A stretch of DNA of 64,000 nucleotides from Zygnema cylindricum (Eukaryota; Streptophyta; Zygnematophyceae; Zygnematales; Zygnemataceae), in NCBI GenBank assembly GCA_037447655.1, contig JBBHKE010002409.1:1-64000 (forward strand). The letters run 5' to 3'. The stretch's first letter is position 1, and each line of letters opens with the position of its first letter. The position numbers were made by a program, and so were the translations under genes. Below the pieces are notes generated by a model that saw only the letters and a list, made by a program, of their open reading frames with translations, was not told the origin of the DNA and did no database searches. This document shows positions 45,958 to 58,379 of the stretch, piece by piece.

Positions 45958-47006
45958 TGTAGAAATTAATGGTTTTAAGTATTTTTCTAGGCCTGAATAG
46001 AAAGAAAGAAGCCGAGGCAGTCTACCTCTAACTTCTCTCTCCAACTCTCAAACTTGTCGCAGTCACTGAGAAATTGGAGAGGAAGCTAGAGCCATGGCTA
46101 CCTAGGCTATCCTGAGGTTTACGGGAAATTTATATTAGTTCGGGTTTATTTATTTAAAAGGTATGTGCCGGCGGTAGGAATTGATCCTTGTACCTACCGG
46201 CCGGCAGACAGGAAATAGCCGGTAGCCTTAGCCGTTAAATCTAGGAGTCATGATACGTAGTATATAGTTTGATAGTTATTTAAATATGTATACGTACGAT
46301 TATTCATTTAACTACAATAGATTACGAGATACATAGATCCGGTAATATATAAAGTACGGATTACGGTACGGACTACAAATCAATACCGCGCATTTGTTTC
46401 GTAAATGAAACAAATACCGCATATGTATTTATTACGGCTACGATTAAATTAGATTCTAATCAGACGGCCGCAATTAGCGCCGAGATCGCGGAGGAAGTTT
46501 TCGGCGGTTTGTGGCCATCGCCACATCGGATGACGCGTGGCGAAATTTTGTTGGATCGTGGAATCCCCGGAGATTATGGCATCGAATCCGGATATGACAT
46601 GTGTCGACATTTAGGCCTTGTCGTACAATGTCCGTACCTAAAGTACACCGACAGCTGTACTTTTGCGTACGGAACTCAATTCTGATTGGTTCCGTACATC
46701 AGTAGATAGAGTCTGTGAGAGAGATAGGACTTAGAAAAATTAGGAGATAGGACCCTCTCTCCCAGAGAGCTTCTGTACAAAAGGTCAACTTTGACCCTCC
46801 ATAACTTACTGCTCAGGGGAGCAAATTCAGAGATTCTTTTTGCTATCGACTCAGGGGAGTCTTGTCTTCACACGGGTGAAGGTGGTCAGAGTTTTTGTCT
46901 GCCAGGGTGGCAATTATTTTTGCTTAAACACAAAGGGGTCAGGATTATCCTAGAGGCTTCTTGGAAGCTGTCCACTCTGAGGACTTATGGAGGTCTCAGA
47001 GTTTCA
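45958..47006 (+). mobile_element. Solo copia LTR (second LTR family), TSD TAAAC
   Basis: Begins TGTAGAAATTAATGG and ends TCTCAGAGTTTCA, 1049 bp. It is flanked by TAAAC on both sides (45953-45957, 47007-47011) and lacks internal sequence, so it arose by recombination between the two LTRs of a former element. It is homologous to the LTRs at 47542, 52466 and 63716. Confidence 0.93.
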
Positions 47007-47541
47007 TAAACCCCAGAAATAATCCCCGTCAGAAATTCTTGACATACCCCCGGATGTCACCACTTATCCGACATGGCTTTTCATCGCGGGTGAAGACCGA
47101 GGCTCGACGTTTGCCCACATACGACAATTCGATCTGGCGGATCCACGGCTAACGTGGATTGTTCACGACGACTATTGTTTTCGGGTGAATGTTCCCGAGT
47201 TATTAAGGCTTCATCATCTGTGGGACACGCGTCTATACACCGTCCTAAAGTATTGTCGAAGAACTCCCAAGGTAATGGCTCTTCGAGAGGCTCATACCAC
47301 GGTTCTACATAAGTTCCGAAATGTGGAAGTGAGACGATCTCGTCTTTGTAAAATCCCAAGGGTTCCTCGTCTGATTACCCCCCCTCCACCGCCGAGAGAA
47401 TAGGATTTAGCACAATTAATCGAGTCACTCAATTGTAAATTAGCTGCCCACCAACAACAAATGACGAGGCTCACACGGGAGTTGGCTGGAAAAAAAAGTG
47501 GTAACTGGTATGATTGTGCTTTCCTAAAATATTCACTTTTC
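47007..47541 (+). pseudogene. Decayed gene, 3' fragment
   Basis: Continues in frame after the TAAAC site with PRNNPRQKF. A frame change at about 47042 then leads to DIPPDVTTYPTWLFIAGED, FAHIRQFDLADPRLTWIVHD, ELLRLHHLWDTRLYTVLKYC and PRVPRLITPPPPPRE. A TAG follows (47401), then DLAQLIESLNCKLAAHQQQ with coiled-coil character. It ends where the next copia LTR starts. The retained protein-like composition over 500 bp shows it was a real gene. The family is unknown. Confidence 0.5.
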
Positions 47542-48571
47542 TGTAGAAATTAATGGTTTTAAACTATTTTCTAGGTCTGAATAGAAATGAAGAAGGTGAG
47601 GCAGTCTACCTCTAACTTCTCTCTCCAAACTCTCAAACTTGTCGCTGTCACTGAGGAATTGGAGAGGAAGCTAGAGCCATGGCTACCTAGGCTATCCTGA
47701 GGTTTACGGGAAACTTATATTAGTTAGGGGATTATTTACTAAAAGGTATATGTCAGCCACAGGATTTGATCCTAGTACCTGCCGGCCGACAGACAGTAAA
47801 TAGCCGGTAGCCTTAGCCGTTAAGTCTAGATGTAGTCTTACGTATTATATAGTACGATAATTAATTAAACATTAATTCATAGGATAAATCATTTAACTAT
47901 AATTGTTAACGGGATACATAGATCTGGTAGTGTAAAAGTACGAATTGCGGTACGGATAAGAAATCAATACCGCGCATTGATTTTGTAAGCAAAACAAATA
48001 CCGCGCATGTATTTATTACGGCTACGATCAAATGTGAATTTAATCGAACGGCCGGAATTCGCGCCGAGATCTCGGAAGAAGAATTCAGCGGTTTGTGGGC
48101 ATCGCCACATCGGATGACACGTGGTGAGATTACATTGGATCGTGGTATCTTCGGAGATTATGGCACCGAATCCGGATATGACATGTGTCGACATTAAGGC
48201 CATGATGTACAATTTCTGTACATAAAGTACACCGGCGACTGTACTTTTATGTACGGAGGAGAAATCTGATTGGTTCCGTACATCAGTAGATAGAGTCTGT
48301 GAGAGAGACAGGACTTAGAAAAATTAGGAGATAGGATCCTCTCTCCCAGAGAGCTTCTGTACAAAAGGTCAACTTTGACCCTCCATAACTTACTGCTCAG
48401 GGGAGCAAATTCAGGGAATCTTTTTGCTATCGACCCAGGGGAGTCTTGCCTTCACAAAGGGTGTAGGTGGTCAAAGTTTTTGTCTGCCTGGGTGGCAGTT
48501 GTTTTTGCTGAAACACAAAGGGGTCAGGATTATCCTAGAGGCTTCGTGGAAGCTGTCCACTCTGAGGACTT

Positions 48572-49026
48572 ATGGAGGTCTCAGAGTTTCAGGTTATGGG
48601 CCCACCCTCTAGGGTACCAATATTTAATGGAACTGGCTTTATATATTGGGAAAGTATAATGATAGGGGCTCTATGCGAAAAAAGGTTTTGGGGGATAGTG
48701 AGTGGATGGTTGGGGCGCCCATCAAGTCTTGGAATTCCTCCAGGGTTTGGAGGAAGCAGATTCACCAGGAAAGAGGATCCACCTTCAACGGAGGAAACAA
48801 AAGAAGGAGAGGTGGTGGACAAAGGAAAGGAGAAGGAGACGACCACACCAATAGCAACTGGTTCGGCATTCATGTCACCTATTCCGAGGAACGAGGAGAA
48901 TGATACTGAAACCTGGGACTTCAACAATATGGCGGCAAAGCACTTCATCCTACGCCATCTCACTCAAGGACTTGCATGTCCTCATTTGCAGGTAGAAAGG
49001 GCATCCGATCTTTGGATGGCTCTCAT
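48572..49026 (+). CDS. gag: Copia element 2 gag, 5' fragment, open up to the gap
   Basis: ATG at 48572 lies in the LTR (MEVSEFQ). The frame passes through the PBS (VMGPP) and continues SRVPIFNGTGFIYWESIM, GIPPGFGGSRFT and MAAKHFILRHLTQGLACPHL. It stays open for 151 codons to the N run, unlike its counterpart at 53494. It is the best-preserved example of the reading-through arrangement. Confidence 0.8.
48592..48606 (+). other. Primer-binding site of copia element 2 (tRNA-iMet anticodon arm)
   Basis: GGTTATGGGCCCACC follows the LTR with no spacer, identical to the PBS of copia element 1 although the LTRs belong to a different family. Confidence 0.85.
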
Positions 49027-49264
49027 NNNNNNNNNNNNNNNNNNNNNNNNNNNNNNNNNNNNNNNNNNNNNNNNNNNNNNNNNNNNNNNNNNNNNNNNNN
49101 NNNNNNNNNNNNNNNNNNNNNNNNNNNNNNNNNNNNNNNNNNNNNNNNNNNNNNNNNNNNNNNNNNNNNNNNNNNNNNNNNNNNNNNNNNNNNNNNNNNN
49201 NNNNNNNNNNNNNNNNNNNNNNNNNNNNNNNNNNNNNNNNNNNNNNNNNNNNNNNNNNNNNNNN
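49027..49264. other. Assembly gap (238 N)
   Basis: Run of N. It separates copia gag from a satellite array. Size and join may be arbitrary. Confidence 1.
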
Positions 49265-49480
49265 ATCGCGATTGTCAAACACATTCATTCCAATGTTAGG
49301 AACAATCGTAATTGACAAACACTTTCAATCTATTGTTAAGAACAATCGCGATTGTCAAACACATTCAATCCATTGTTAAGAATAACCGCGTTTGTTAAGC
49401 ATATTAAATCTTTTGTTAAAAACAATCGCGATTGTCAAACACATTCAATCCAGTGTTATGAACAATCGGGATTGCAAACT
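49265..49480 (+). repeat. 40-bp satellite, subfamily A (about 5 units)
   Basis: Unit starting atcgcgattgtcaaacacat, period 40 (starts at 49265, 49305, 49345, 49385, 49425). It carries the palindrome caatcgcgattg. It continues without interruption into subfamily B. Confidence 0.93.
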
Positions 49481-52465
49481 GTTAGCGCTAAGAACAATTG
49501 TAACCTAACTTACACAAAATGTTAGCGCTAGCAAGAATTGTTATCTAAATTACACAAAATGTTTACGCTAACACAAATTGTTACCTAAAGTACACAAATT
49601 GTTAGGGCTAACAAGTATTGTGACCTAACTTACACAAACTGTTAGCGCTAACAAAAATTGTTTTCTAAATTATACGAATTGTTTGCGCCAATAAGAATTG
49701 TTACCTAACTTACACAAACTGTTAGCGCTAACAAGAATTGTTATCTAACTTTCACAAACAGTTAATGCTAACAAGGATTGTAACCTTACTTACACAAACT
49801 GTTAGCGCTAAGAAAAATTGTTATCTAAAATACACAAACTGTTAGCGCTTATAAGTACTGTTACCTATCTTACAAAAACTGTTAGCATTAACAAGAATTG
49901 TTGCCTAACTTACATAAACTGTTACCACTAACAAGAATTGTCTCCAAACTTACACAAACTATTATTTCTGACAAAAAATGTTTTCTAATTTGCACAAATT
50001 GTTAGCGCTAAAAAAATTTATATCTAAATTACACAAACTGTTAGCGCTAACAAAAATTGTTATCTAAATTAAACAAATTTTTAGCGCTAACAAGAATTGT
50101 TACCTAACTTACACAAACTGTTACAGCTAACAAGAATTGTCTCCTAACTTACACAAACTATTATCGGTGACAAAAATTGTTATCTAATTTACACAAACTG
50201 TTAGCGCTAACAAAAGTTGTTATCTAAAATACACAAATTGTTAGCGCTTACAAGAACTGTTACCTATCTTACACTAACTGTTAGCGCTAAGAACAATTGT
50301 TACCTAACTTACACAAACTTTTAGCGCTAACAAGTATTGTGACCTAACTTATAGAAACAGATAGCGCTAACAAGAATTGTTACCTACATATACAAACTGT
50401 TAGCGCTAACAAAAATTGTTATCTAAAATTACACAAATTGTTAGCGCAAACAAGAATTGTCACCTAACTAATACAAACTATTAGCGCTAAAAAGAATGGT
50501 TATCTAACTTACACATACTGTTAGCGCTAACAAAAATTCTTATCTAAATTACACAAACTGTTAGCGCTAACAATAATTTGTATCTTTATTACACAAATTT
50601 TTAGTGCTAACAAGAATTGTTATCTAACTTTCACAAATTTTTAACGGTATCAAGAATTGTTACCTAACTTACATAAACTGTTAGAGCTAAGGAGAATGGT
50701 TATCTAAATTACAAAAAATATTAGAGCTTACAAGCATTGTTACCTATCTTACACAAATTGTTAGCGCTAAGAACAATTGTTACCTAATTTTCACAAACTG
50801 TGAGCGCTAACAAAAATTGTTACCTAACTTATTCAAACTTTTAGCACTAACAAGAATTGTAATCTAAATTACACAACTATTTGCGCTAAAGGGAATTGTT
50901 ACCTAAAGTACACAAACTGTTAGCGCTAACAAGTATTGTGACCTAAATTGCAGAAACTGTTAGCGCTAACAAGAATTGTTACCTAACTAACACAAATTGT
51001 TAGCGCTAACAATAATTGTTATCTAAAATACACAAACTGTTAGCGCTAACAAGTTTTGTGACCTAAATTTCACAAACTTTTAGCGCTAACAAGAATTGTC
51101 ACCTAACTTACACAAACTGTTAGCGCTAACAAAAATTGTTTTCTAAATTAAACAAATTGTTTGCGCGAATAAGAAATGTTACCTAACTTACACAAACTAT
51201 CAGCGCTACCAAGAATTGTTACTCTAATTATACAAACAGTTAGCCCCTCCAAAAATTGTTATCTAAATTACACAAACTGTTAGCGCTAAAAAACTCTTTT
51301 ACCTAACTTACAAAAACTCTTAGCGCTAACAAAAATTGATATCTAAATTACTCAAACTGTTAGTTCTAACAAAAATTGTTACCTAACTTACACAAACTGT
51401 TGGCGCTGACAAGAATTGTTACCTAACTTATACAAAATGTTAGCGCTTATAAGATTTGTTATCTAAATTACACAAACAGTTAGCGCAAACAAGGATTGTT
51501 GCCTTACATACAAAAACTGTTAGCGTTAACAAAAATTGTTATCTTAATTTCACAAACTGTTAGCGCTAACAAAAATTGAAATATGAATTACACAAAATTT
51601 AAGCGCTAACAGGAATTGTTACCTAACCTATACAATCGATTAGCGCTAACATAAATTGTTACCTAACTTTTACAAACTGTAAGCGCTTAGAAGAATTGTT
51701 TCCTACTTACACAAAGTTTTAGCGCTATCAAAATTTGCTATCTAACATACACAAATTGTTAGCACTCACGTGAACTGTAACCTATCTTACACAAACTATA
51801 AGTGGTAACAAGTATTTTACATAACTTACACAAACTGTTAGTCCTAAGAGGAAATGTTACCTTACTTACACAAACTGTTAGCGCAAACAAGAATTGTTAT
51901 CTAAATTACACAAATTGTTGCGCTAACAATAATTGTTATCTAAATTACACAAACTGTTATCGCTAACAGGAAGTGTCACCTTATTAACAAAATATGTTAG
52001 CTCTAACAAAAATTGTTGCCTAACTTATACAAACTGTTAGCGTTTACAATTTTTTTAATCTAAATTACACAAACTGTTACCGCTAACAAGTATTATTATC
52101 TAAGTTACAAAAACTGTTAGCGCTAATAAGAATTGTTACATTACTTATACAAACTATTAGCACTCACAAAAATTGTTATCTAAAATACACAAAATGTTTG
52201 CGCTAACAGGAATTGTCACTTAATTTTCACAATTTAATAGCGCTAACAAGAAGTGTTACCTAACTAATACAAAATGTTAGCGCTAACAAGGATTGTTATC
52301 TGAATTACACAAACTGTTAGCGTTAACAAGAATTGTTACCTAAATAACACAAATTGTTAGCGCTATCAAAAATTGTTATCTAAATTACACAAATTGTTTG
52401 CGCTAACAGGAATTGTTACCTTACTTACACAAACTATAAGCGCTAACAAGTATTGTTACCTAACT
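49481..52465 (+). repeat. 40-bp satellite array, subfamily B (about 75 units)
   Basis: Unit of the form gttagcgctaacaagaattg + ttacctaacttacacaaact, repeated with frequent substitutions and occasional 1-bp indels. Each unit has the 12-bp palindrome gttagcgctaac. There are no spacers of unique sequence and no open frame. It is interrupted at 52466 by a copia LTR. Confidence 0.95.
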
Positions 52466-53513
52466 TGTAGAAATTAACGGTTTTTAAATTATTTTCTAGG
52501 TTTGAATAGAAATAAGAAAGAAGCCGAGGTAGTCTACCTCTAACTTCTCTCTCCAACTCTCAAACATGTCGCAGTCATTGAGAAATTGGAGAGGGAGCTA
52601 GAGCCATGGCTACCTAGGCTATCTAGAGGTTTACGAGAAATATTTATTAGATAGGGGTTTATTTACTAAAAGGTATGTGCCGGCCACAAGATTTGATCAT
52701 GGTACCTACCGGCCGGCAGTCAGCCGGTAGCCTTAGCCGTTAAGTTTATAATCAATGTTATGTACTATGAGGTTTAATAATTAATTAAACACTTATACGT
52801 AGGATAGTTCATTTAATTGAAATAGTTTTACGGGAGACATAGATCGAGTAATGTAAAAGTACGGATTACGGTACGGACTAGAAACGAATGCCGCGCATTT
52901 ATTTATTTACCGAAACGAATACTGCGCATGTATTTATTACGGCTACGGTTAAATGTGAATTTAATCGGACGGCCGAAATTAAACGACGAGATCGCGGAAG
53001 AGAATTTTGGCGGTTTTTGATCATAGCCACATCGGATGACACGTGGCGGAATGACATTGGATCGCGGCATCTCAGAGGACTAAGGGAGCGAATCGGGATA
53101 TACCACGTGTCGACATCTAGGCCATGTCGTACAATGTTCGTATAGAAAGTACACCGGCAGCTGTACTTTTGTGTACGTAACTGCAATCTGATTGGCTCCG
53201 TACTTCAGTAGATAGAGTCAGTGAGAGAGTTAGGACTTAGAAAAAATAGAAGATAGGAACCTCTCTCCCAGAGAGCTTTTGTACATAAGGTAAACTTTGA
53301 CCCTCCATAACTTACTGCGCAGGGGAGCAAATTAAGAGATTCTTTTTGCTATCGACTCAGGGGAGTCTTGCCAACACAGGGAAGAAGTTGGTCAGCGTTA
53401 TTGTCTGCCAGGGTGGCAGTTATTTTTTGCTGAAACACAAAGGGGTAAGGGTTATCCTTGAGGCGTCTTGGAAGCTGTCCACTCTGAGGACTTATGGAGG
53501 TCTCAGAGTTTCA
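52466..53513 (+). repeat. 5' LTR of copia element 3
   Basis: Begins TGTAGAAATTAACGG and ends GAGTTTCA. It contains gacacgtgg (about 53038), ctgattgg (about 53190) and a ctctctcccagagag hairpin (about 53264-53278). Gag ATG at 53494. Confidence 0.93.
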
Positions 53514-54640
53514 GGTTATGAGCCCACCCTCTAGGGTACCAATCTTTAATGGAACTGGCTTCATATACTGGGAAAGTATGATGATAGGAGCTCTATGCGA
53601 AAAAAGGTTTTGGGGGATAGTGAGTGGACAATTGGGGCGTCCATAAAGTCTTGGAATCCCTCCAAGGTTTGGAGGAAGCAGATTCACCAGGAAAAAGGAT
53701 CCACCTTCAACGGAGGAGACAACGGAAGGAGACGTGGTGGACAAAAGAAAGGAGAAGGAGGAGACCACACCAATAGCAATTGGTTTGGCATTCATGTCAC
53801 CTATTCCGAGGAACGAGGAGAATGATACTGAAACCTGGGACTTCAACAATATGGCGGCAAAGTACTTTATCCTACGCCATCTCACTCAAGGACTTGCATG
53901 TCCTCATTTGCAGGTCGAAAGGGCATCGAATCTTTGAATGGCTCTCATAGAGATGTACCGAAGTAGTACGATTCAGCAACAACAGTTGGCTGATCCGAAA
54001 GTTAAGGAGTTTGTATACAAAGGGGGGAAGATGATGGATTTTTGCAATGAGCTTGCTACACTCTTCATGGAGCTAGAGAGTGCGGGAAAATATTTTAGTG
54101 AAAAGAAAAGGTTAACTGTTTACTGATGAAGTTACCCGATGAGTTCGAGAACATAGTCAACCGTGTGTAGGACTTGCCGGACTCAAGGTGGATATAGAAC
54201 TTAGTGTTAGGGATGATTCTCGTTCGAGAGAATACGATTGAGATCCGAAGGGGAGGAAAGAGTGGCCAAGCTTTAGCAACAGCCACCAATTGGAGGAACA
54301 AGGATTCTCGGAAACCCCTCGAAAACTATGGGGGTAGGGAGCAGAAAAAAAAAACCGACGAGTTTGGACCAAGGGCTCCCAAATGTTTATGTCATTTTTG
54401 TAAGAAACCGGGGCACTATATGGCAGAGTGCACTAAACTAACCGAGCTTCGGTTTAAGGAGAAGCAGACCGATGGTACCGCGAGAGGAAAGAAAAAGGCC
54501 CTTGTCACATAGGTACTTGAGGCGGAATCCGGGGACGAGGATGATGAGCTCTTTTTGGATGAGGAGTTGGAGGCGAAAAATGAGGTCGAAATTCCAAGAA
54601 GGCAGAAATGTGCTTACGGTGGATTGAAATGTGAAACAGG
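53494..54640 (+). pseudogene. gag: Copia element 3 gag, multiply broken
   Basis: Starts in the LTR (MEVSEFQ), reads through the PBS as VMSPP and on to SRVPIFNGTGFIYW. Stops: TAA at 53644 (Ser in the copy at 48572) and TGA at 53935 (Trp in that copy), then stops at about 54124 and 54510. It retains the gag core (LRHLTQGLACPHLQVERA, EMYRSSTIQQQQLA) and the zinc knuckle CHFCKKPGHYMAEC (about 54390-54431). Confidence 0.85.
53514..53528 (+). other. Primer-binding site of copia element 3
   Basis: GGTTATGAGCCCACC, one mismatch to the tRNA-iMet anticodon arm complement, directly after the LTR. Confidence 0.8.
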
Positions 54641-57375
54641 CTAGATTATAGATTCAGGTGCCTCCATGCACATGTGTAAGAATAGGCACCTGTTCACTAA
54701 GATAAGAAAGATTCCCACCGTAGAGATAGAGTACGGGGATGGGAGGATAGTCACCACTACTCTTGTAGGATCGGTAGATCTGAAAGTGTTAGTAGAAGGA
54801 AAGACATCCATATTAACATTCTCCGATATATTGTTTATTCCGGAGCTGAACAAAAACCTTATCTCTACATCTGAATTAGATGATAAGGGTTTTTTTACTA
54901 GAACTAGGGAAGGAGTCTTTACTGCTAGTTTTGAGGAGGATGTCTATTTCATTGCTGAGAAAGGTAGCCATGGGATGTTTAGTCTGATTTGAACTAGTGA
55001 AACGAAGAAACTTTATTATGCTGGTGTTCATGATATTATGATGTGGCATAAGAGGCTTGGGCATGTGAATCTAGATAAGTTAAGAGAGATGAAAAAGATG
55101 GGAGTGGTGGAAGGGATTCAGTTCAGTGAGAGTGATGATATAAGTGATTGTAGTGGATGTGCTCAAGGTAAAGCACATAGATTACCTTTTCCTAAAATAG
55201 CCACCTATAAGGGAGAAAAAATTCTAGATCTAGTACACACAGATATTTGGGGACCGGCTAAAGTGCCCTCACCGGGGGGGAAGAGATTTCTGATGACTAT
55301 AACAAATGATTGGTCTCGGTATTCCCGGGTATATTTTTCGAAAAACAAGTCCGAAGCTCAAGATTGTTTTACACAATATAAAGCATAGAGCGAAAAACTC
55401 CATGAAACTCTAATCAAGAGAGTAAGGAGTGACAATGGTGGAGAGTATACTTCTAACTAGTTTGAGGATTTTTTGAGGGAAGATGGGGTCCAACACCAAA
55501 AGACAGTTCCAGAAAATCCGGAAAAGAATGGGGTGTCTGAAAGGTTAAATAGAACACTAAGTGATAGTGCTAGAAGTATGTTGTCAGATAAAAAGATAGG
55601 AAAAAGGTTTTGGGTAGAAGCAATGAACAGTGTTAATAACCTCAAAAATAGAGTTCTTACTTCACCTATAAAAGATCAAACACCTTATGAGAGATCGACA
55701 GGCCGGAAACCAGACATATCTCTCTTAAAGGTTTTCGGCAGTCAATTATTCAGTCTAGATACAGATCGGTCTAATTGGAAGCTAGATCCTAAAGGAAAAC
55801 CGGGATACTTATTAGGATATGATGAGGATGTTAAAGGATATAGAGTTTATGATCTAAAAAGGGAAGATATAATCTTAGTAAAGCATCTAGTAGTTATGGA
55901 TGAAGGAAAGTATGTGGATCCCTTCAAATATACGAAGTCGGTAAAAATCAGATTTGAGTCAGAAAATTCTGATGACTTTGAGCTTCCTAACTATCCAGGT
56001 TTTAGAGAAGATGACATTCTTGCATGAACAAATCAGACCGAAAAGGACTCGGCTGTGGAAACTCAAGTGACAACTCTACCCGAAGCGGAAGATGTGGTGG
56101 AAATTGATTCGGAATCAAAGGATAGGGGAGAAGCCGAGTTTGTTCGAAAGATTCCACGAGAGCCATCTATTCCGGCCTCAGATTTTGAGGGGGGAAGGAG
56201 AAGTAGCAAAAGACTGCAAGAAAAACAGGTTAATAACAAGGTAACTAAACTATCTCATCAAGATAAACCTCAAACTTGTGAAGAGGCGATGACTTGTCCA
56301 GAAAGAAACCGGTGGAAGACAGCCATCAATGAGGAGATGGCCTCAATTATGGCAGCCGATACTTGGGAGCTGGTGGATTGTCCACCTAACCGAAAACTAA
56401 TCAGATGTAAGTGGGTTTTCAAATTAAAACTGAACCCAGATCACACAATCGAGCGCTACAAGGCTCGACTAGTGGCAAAGGGATTTACACAAAAGGAGGG
56501 AATTGACTACGAGGAAACCTTTGCCCCGGTGGTCAGATTTCCCTCCGTCCGCATACTTCTCACCCTGGAAGCAGCGGAAGACATGGAAGTGCACCAGATG
56601 GACATCAAAACAACCTTTTTGCATGGAGAATTGGAAGAGGAGATCTTCATTCGACAACCCGAAGGGTTTGTGGAGGAAGGAGAGGAGAGTAAGGTATGCT
56701 GGCTGATTAAATCTCTTTATGGTTTGAAACACGCGCCTCGACAGTGGAATAAGAAACTTGATGAGTTTCTTACTGGTCTAGGATATATCCAGATCAGCTC
56801 TAATCACTCAATCTATTTTTTCGAAGATGAGGAAGGTTTTATATTTATTGCAATTTATGTTGATGATTTGCTTGTTTTAAGTAAATCAATGGAAAAAATT
56901 AACAAACAGAAAACCGATCTTAAGGGGAGATTTGAAATGAAGGATATGGGAGAAGCAAGATATATTTTGGGAATTCAAGTAGAGAGAGACAGAAAAAGGA
57001 AAATTATAAGACTGACTCAAAAGGAAGCAATAGGGAACATGCTTGAAAAACTTCAAATGGATAAAGATAATAGTTGTACAACTCCAATGGAGTTGAAGAA
57101 GGGAAGTGAGGGGAGTGAGGAAGAAGGAGTCATAGTCTTAGACGAGGAATTTTCTCATGATAAACAGAAGTTCATGGAGACTATTCCTTACAAGCAAGTA
57201 GTGGGAAGTCTAATCTATTTTATAAATTGTACCCAGCCCAATTTGGCTGCAGCTATAGGAGTGCTGAGTAGAAGTCTAAATGCTCCCAATAAGAGGGATT
57301 GGGAAGCAGCTAAGAGAGTCCTTAGATACTTGATAAGATCTAGGGATCTATGGTTGCATTTAGGTGGGGAGAGTA
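54641..57375 (+). pseudogene. pol: Copia element 3 pol up to the nested insertion
   Basis: Protease IIDSGASMHMC (intact Asp) preceded by a TAG. Pre-integrase MMWHKRLGHVN. Integrase CSGCAQGKAHRLPFPK, HTDIWGP, SDNGGEYTS and a final acidic region in which the usual EQNGV reads EKNGV. Stops at 54990, 55386, 55458 and 56025. The reverse transcriptase is well kept: [49 protein letters not shown] and YVDDLL (56856). RNase H begins and stops at LGGES where copia element 4 inserts (GAGTA at 57371-57375). Confidence 0.9.
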
Positions 57376-58136
57376 TGTTGTTCTACAACCACCGGTGCAG
57401 GTGGAGGAGCAGCAGTAGTAGTAGAAGTAGACATGATACACTCTCAGAAGCTATCAAGAATCCTACCAAACAGCCGTTCTTAAGTGGTCACCAATTCTTA
57501 TACAAGCATCCAAACCTCACAAAACTCTATCAGAATATAGAGTAGCATAAACACTGATAACTCCCAAAGTTATAGCACAATTGACCTGACAACACTCAAG
57601 ATATAATACTCAGAAGTTTCCCAAAAATTGTCTACAGTTTTACTACTTGGAAGTCTGGATACATAACATGCTATGAGTCCTAAGTCTTATACTTGCGTTG
57701 AACTGGCAACACAATTCTACTTGAGAGATACATCAAACCACCAAGCTACCACTAATCTGTCAAGCTACCATTGAGCTATCACTAAACTACCACTGAGCTA
57801 TCACTAAGCTAACTAGAATCGTATCTATCGCAGTTGCTCTATCCTGTACAGAATCACATTAAGAATATTAGATGTTGCGTTGTCCGTACGGACCATATCA
57901 AATATAATCATGGTTGCCTTGTCCTGTCTGTGTTGCAGCTTCGCTGCTACGCTGCTCTGCTGCTGCGCTGCTCTGCAGTATAGCAACTGCTATGCTGCTA
58001 CGCTGCTCTGCTCTATAGCAGCTGAGCTGCTCTATTGTATAGCACCTGCGCTGCTCTGTTTGTATAGCTGCTGCGCTGCTTTGTCTGTAAAGCAGCTGCG
58101 CCGCTCTGAGACTGAAAGTTTTCCAAAAAGACAATA
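57376..58136 (-). repeat. 3' LTR of copia element 4
   Basis: On the minus strand begins TATTGTCTTTTTGG (TG changed to TA) and ends GTAGAACAACA. It carries fewer gcagctgc repeats than the 5' LTR. It keeps an ATG (plus-strand cat at 57432-57434) in frame with the gag of the element. Confidence 0.9.
57934..58110. repeat. CAGCTG-rich tandem array in the 3' LTR
   Basis: Irregular units of the form gctgctctg-tgtatagcagctgcg, each with a CAGCTG palindrome. They lie near the 5' end of the LTR (U3) in element orientation. Confidence 0.85.
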
Positions 58137-58144
58137 CTCCCCTA
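58137..58144 (-). other. Polypurine tract of copia element 4
   Basis: Minus-strand taggggag directly before the 3' LTR; like the ggggag tracts of the other copia elements. Confidence 0.75.
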
Positions 58145-58379
58145 AATCTCTAGACTCATTATCCCCGCGCAGCTGCGATGATAAACTAGCACAGCATCAC
58201 ACATAGCAATATAGCAATTAGCAAGTCACGCAGTCCCACTACCTCACAATGGTGGAATTATCGCAGAGTGTAAGTATAGCAGTGCAGCAATTCAACTATT
58301 CACTTAATTCCACTGCGTCCCTACAATACTTCAACTTAGGAGCAGGAAGGGCTTTAGTGAGCATATCAGTAATCATTTT

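Larger units (their letters stand above)
47542..49026 (+). mobile_element. Copia element 2, 5' LTR and gag, truncated at the assembly gap
   Basis: LTR 47542-48591 (1050 bp, TGTAGAAATTAATGG ... GAGTTTCA), PBS, then gag up to the N run. No remaining pol, 3' LTR or target duplication can be seen, because the sequence after the gap is satellite. Confidence 0.88.

Noticed and set aside
49265-52465. Regular repeats suggesting a CRISPR array
   Set aside because: Units are head-to-tail with no unique spacers, vary in sequence, and lie in a eukaryotic context; this is a satellite.
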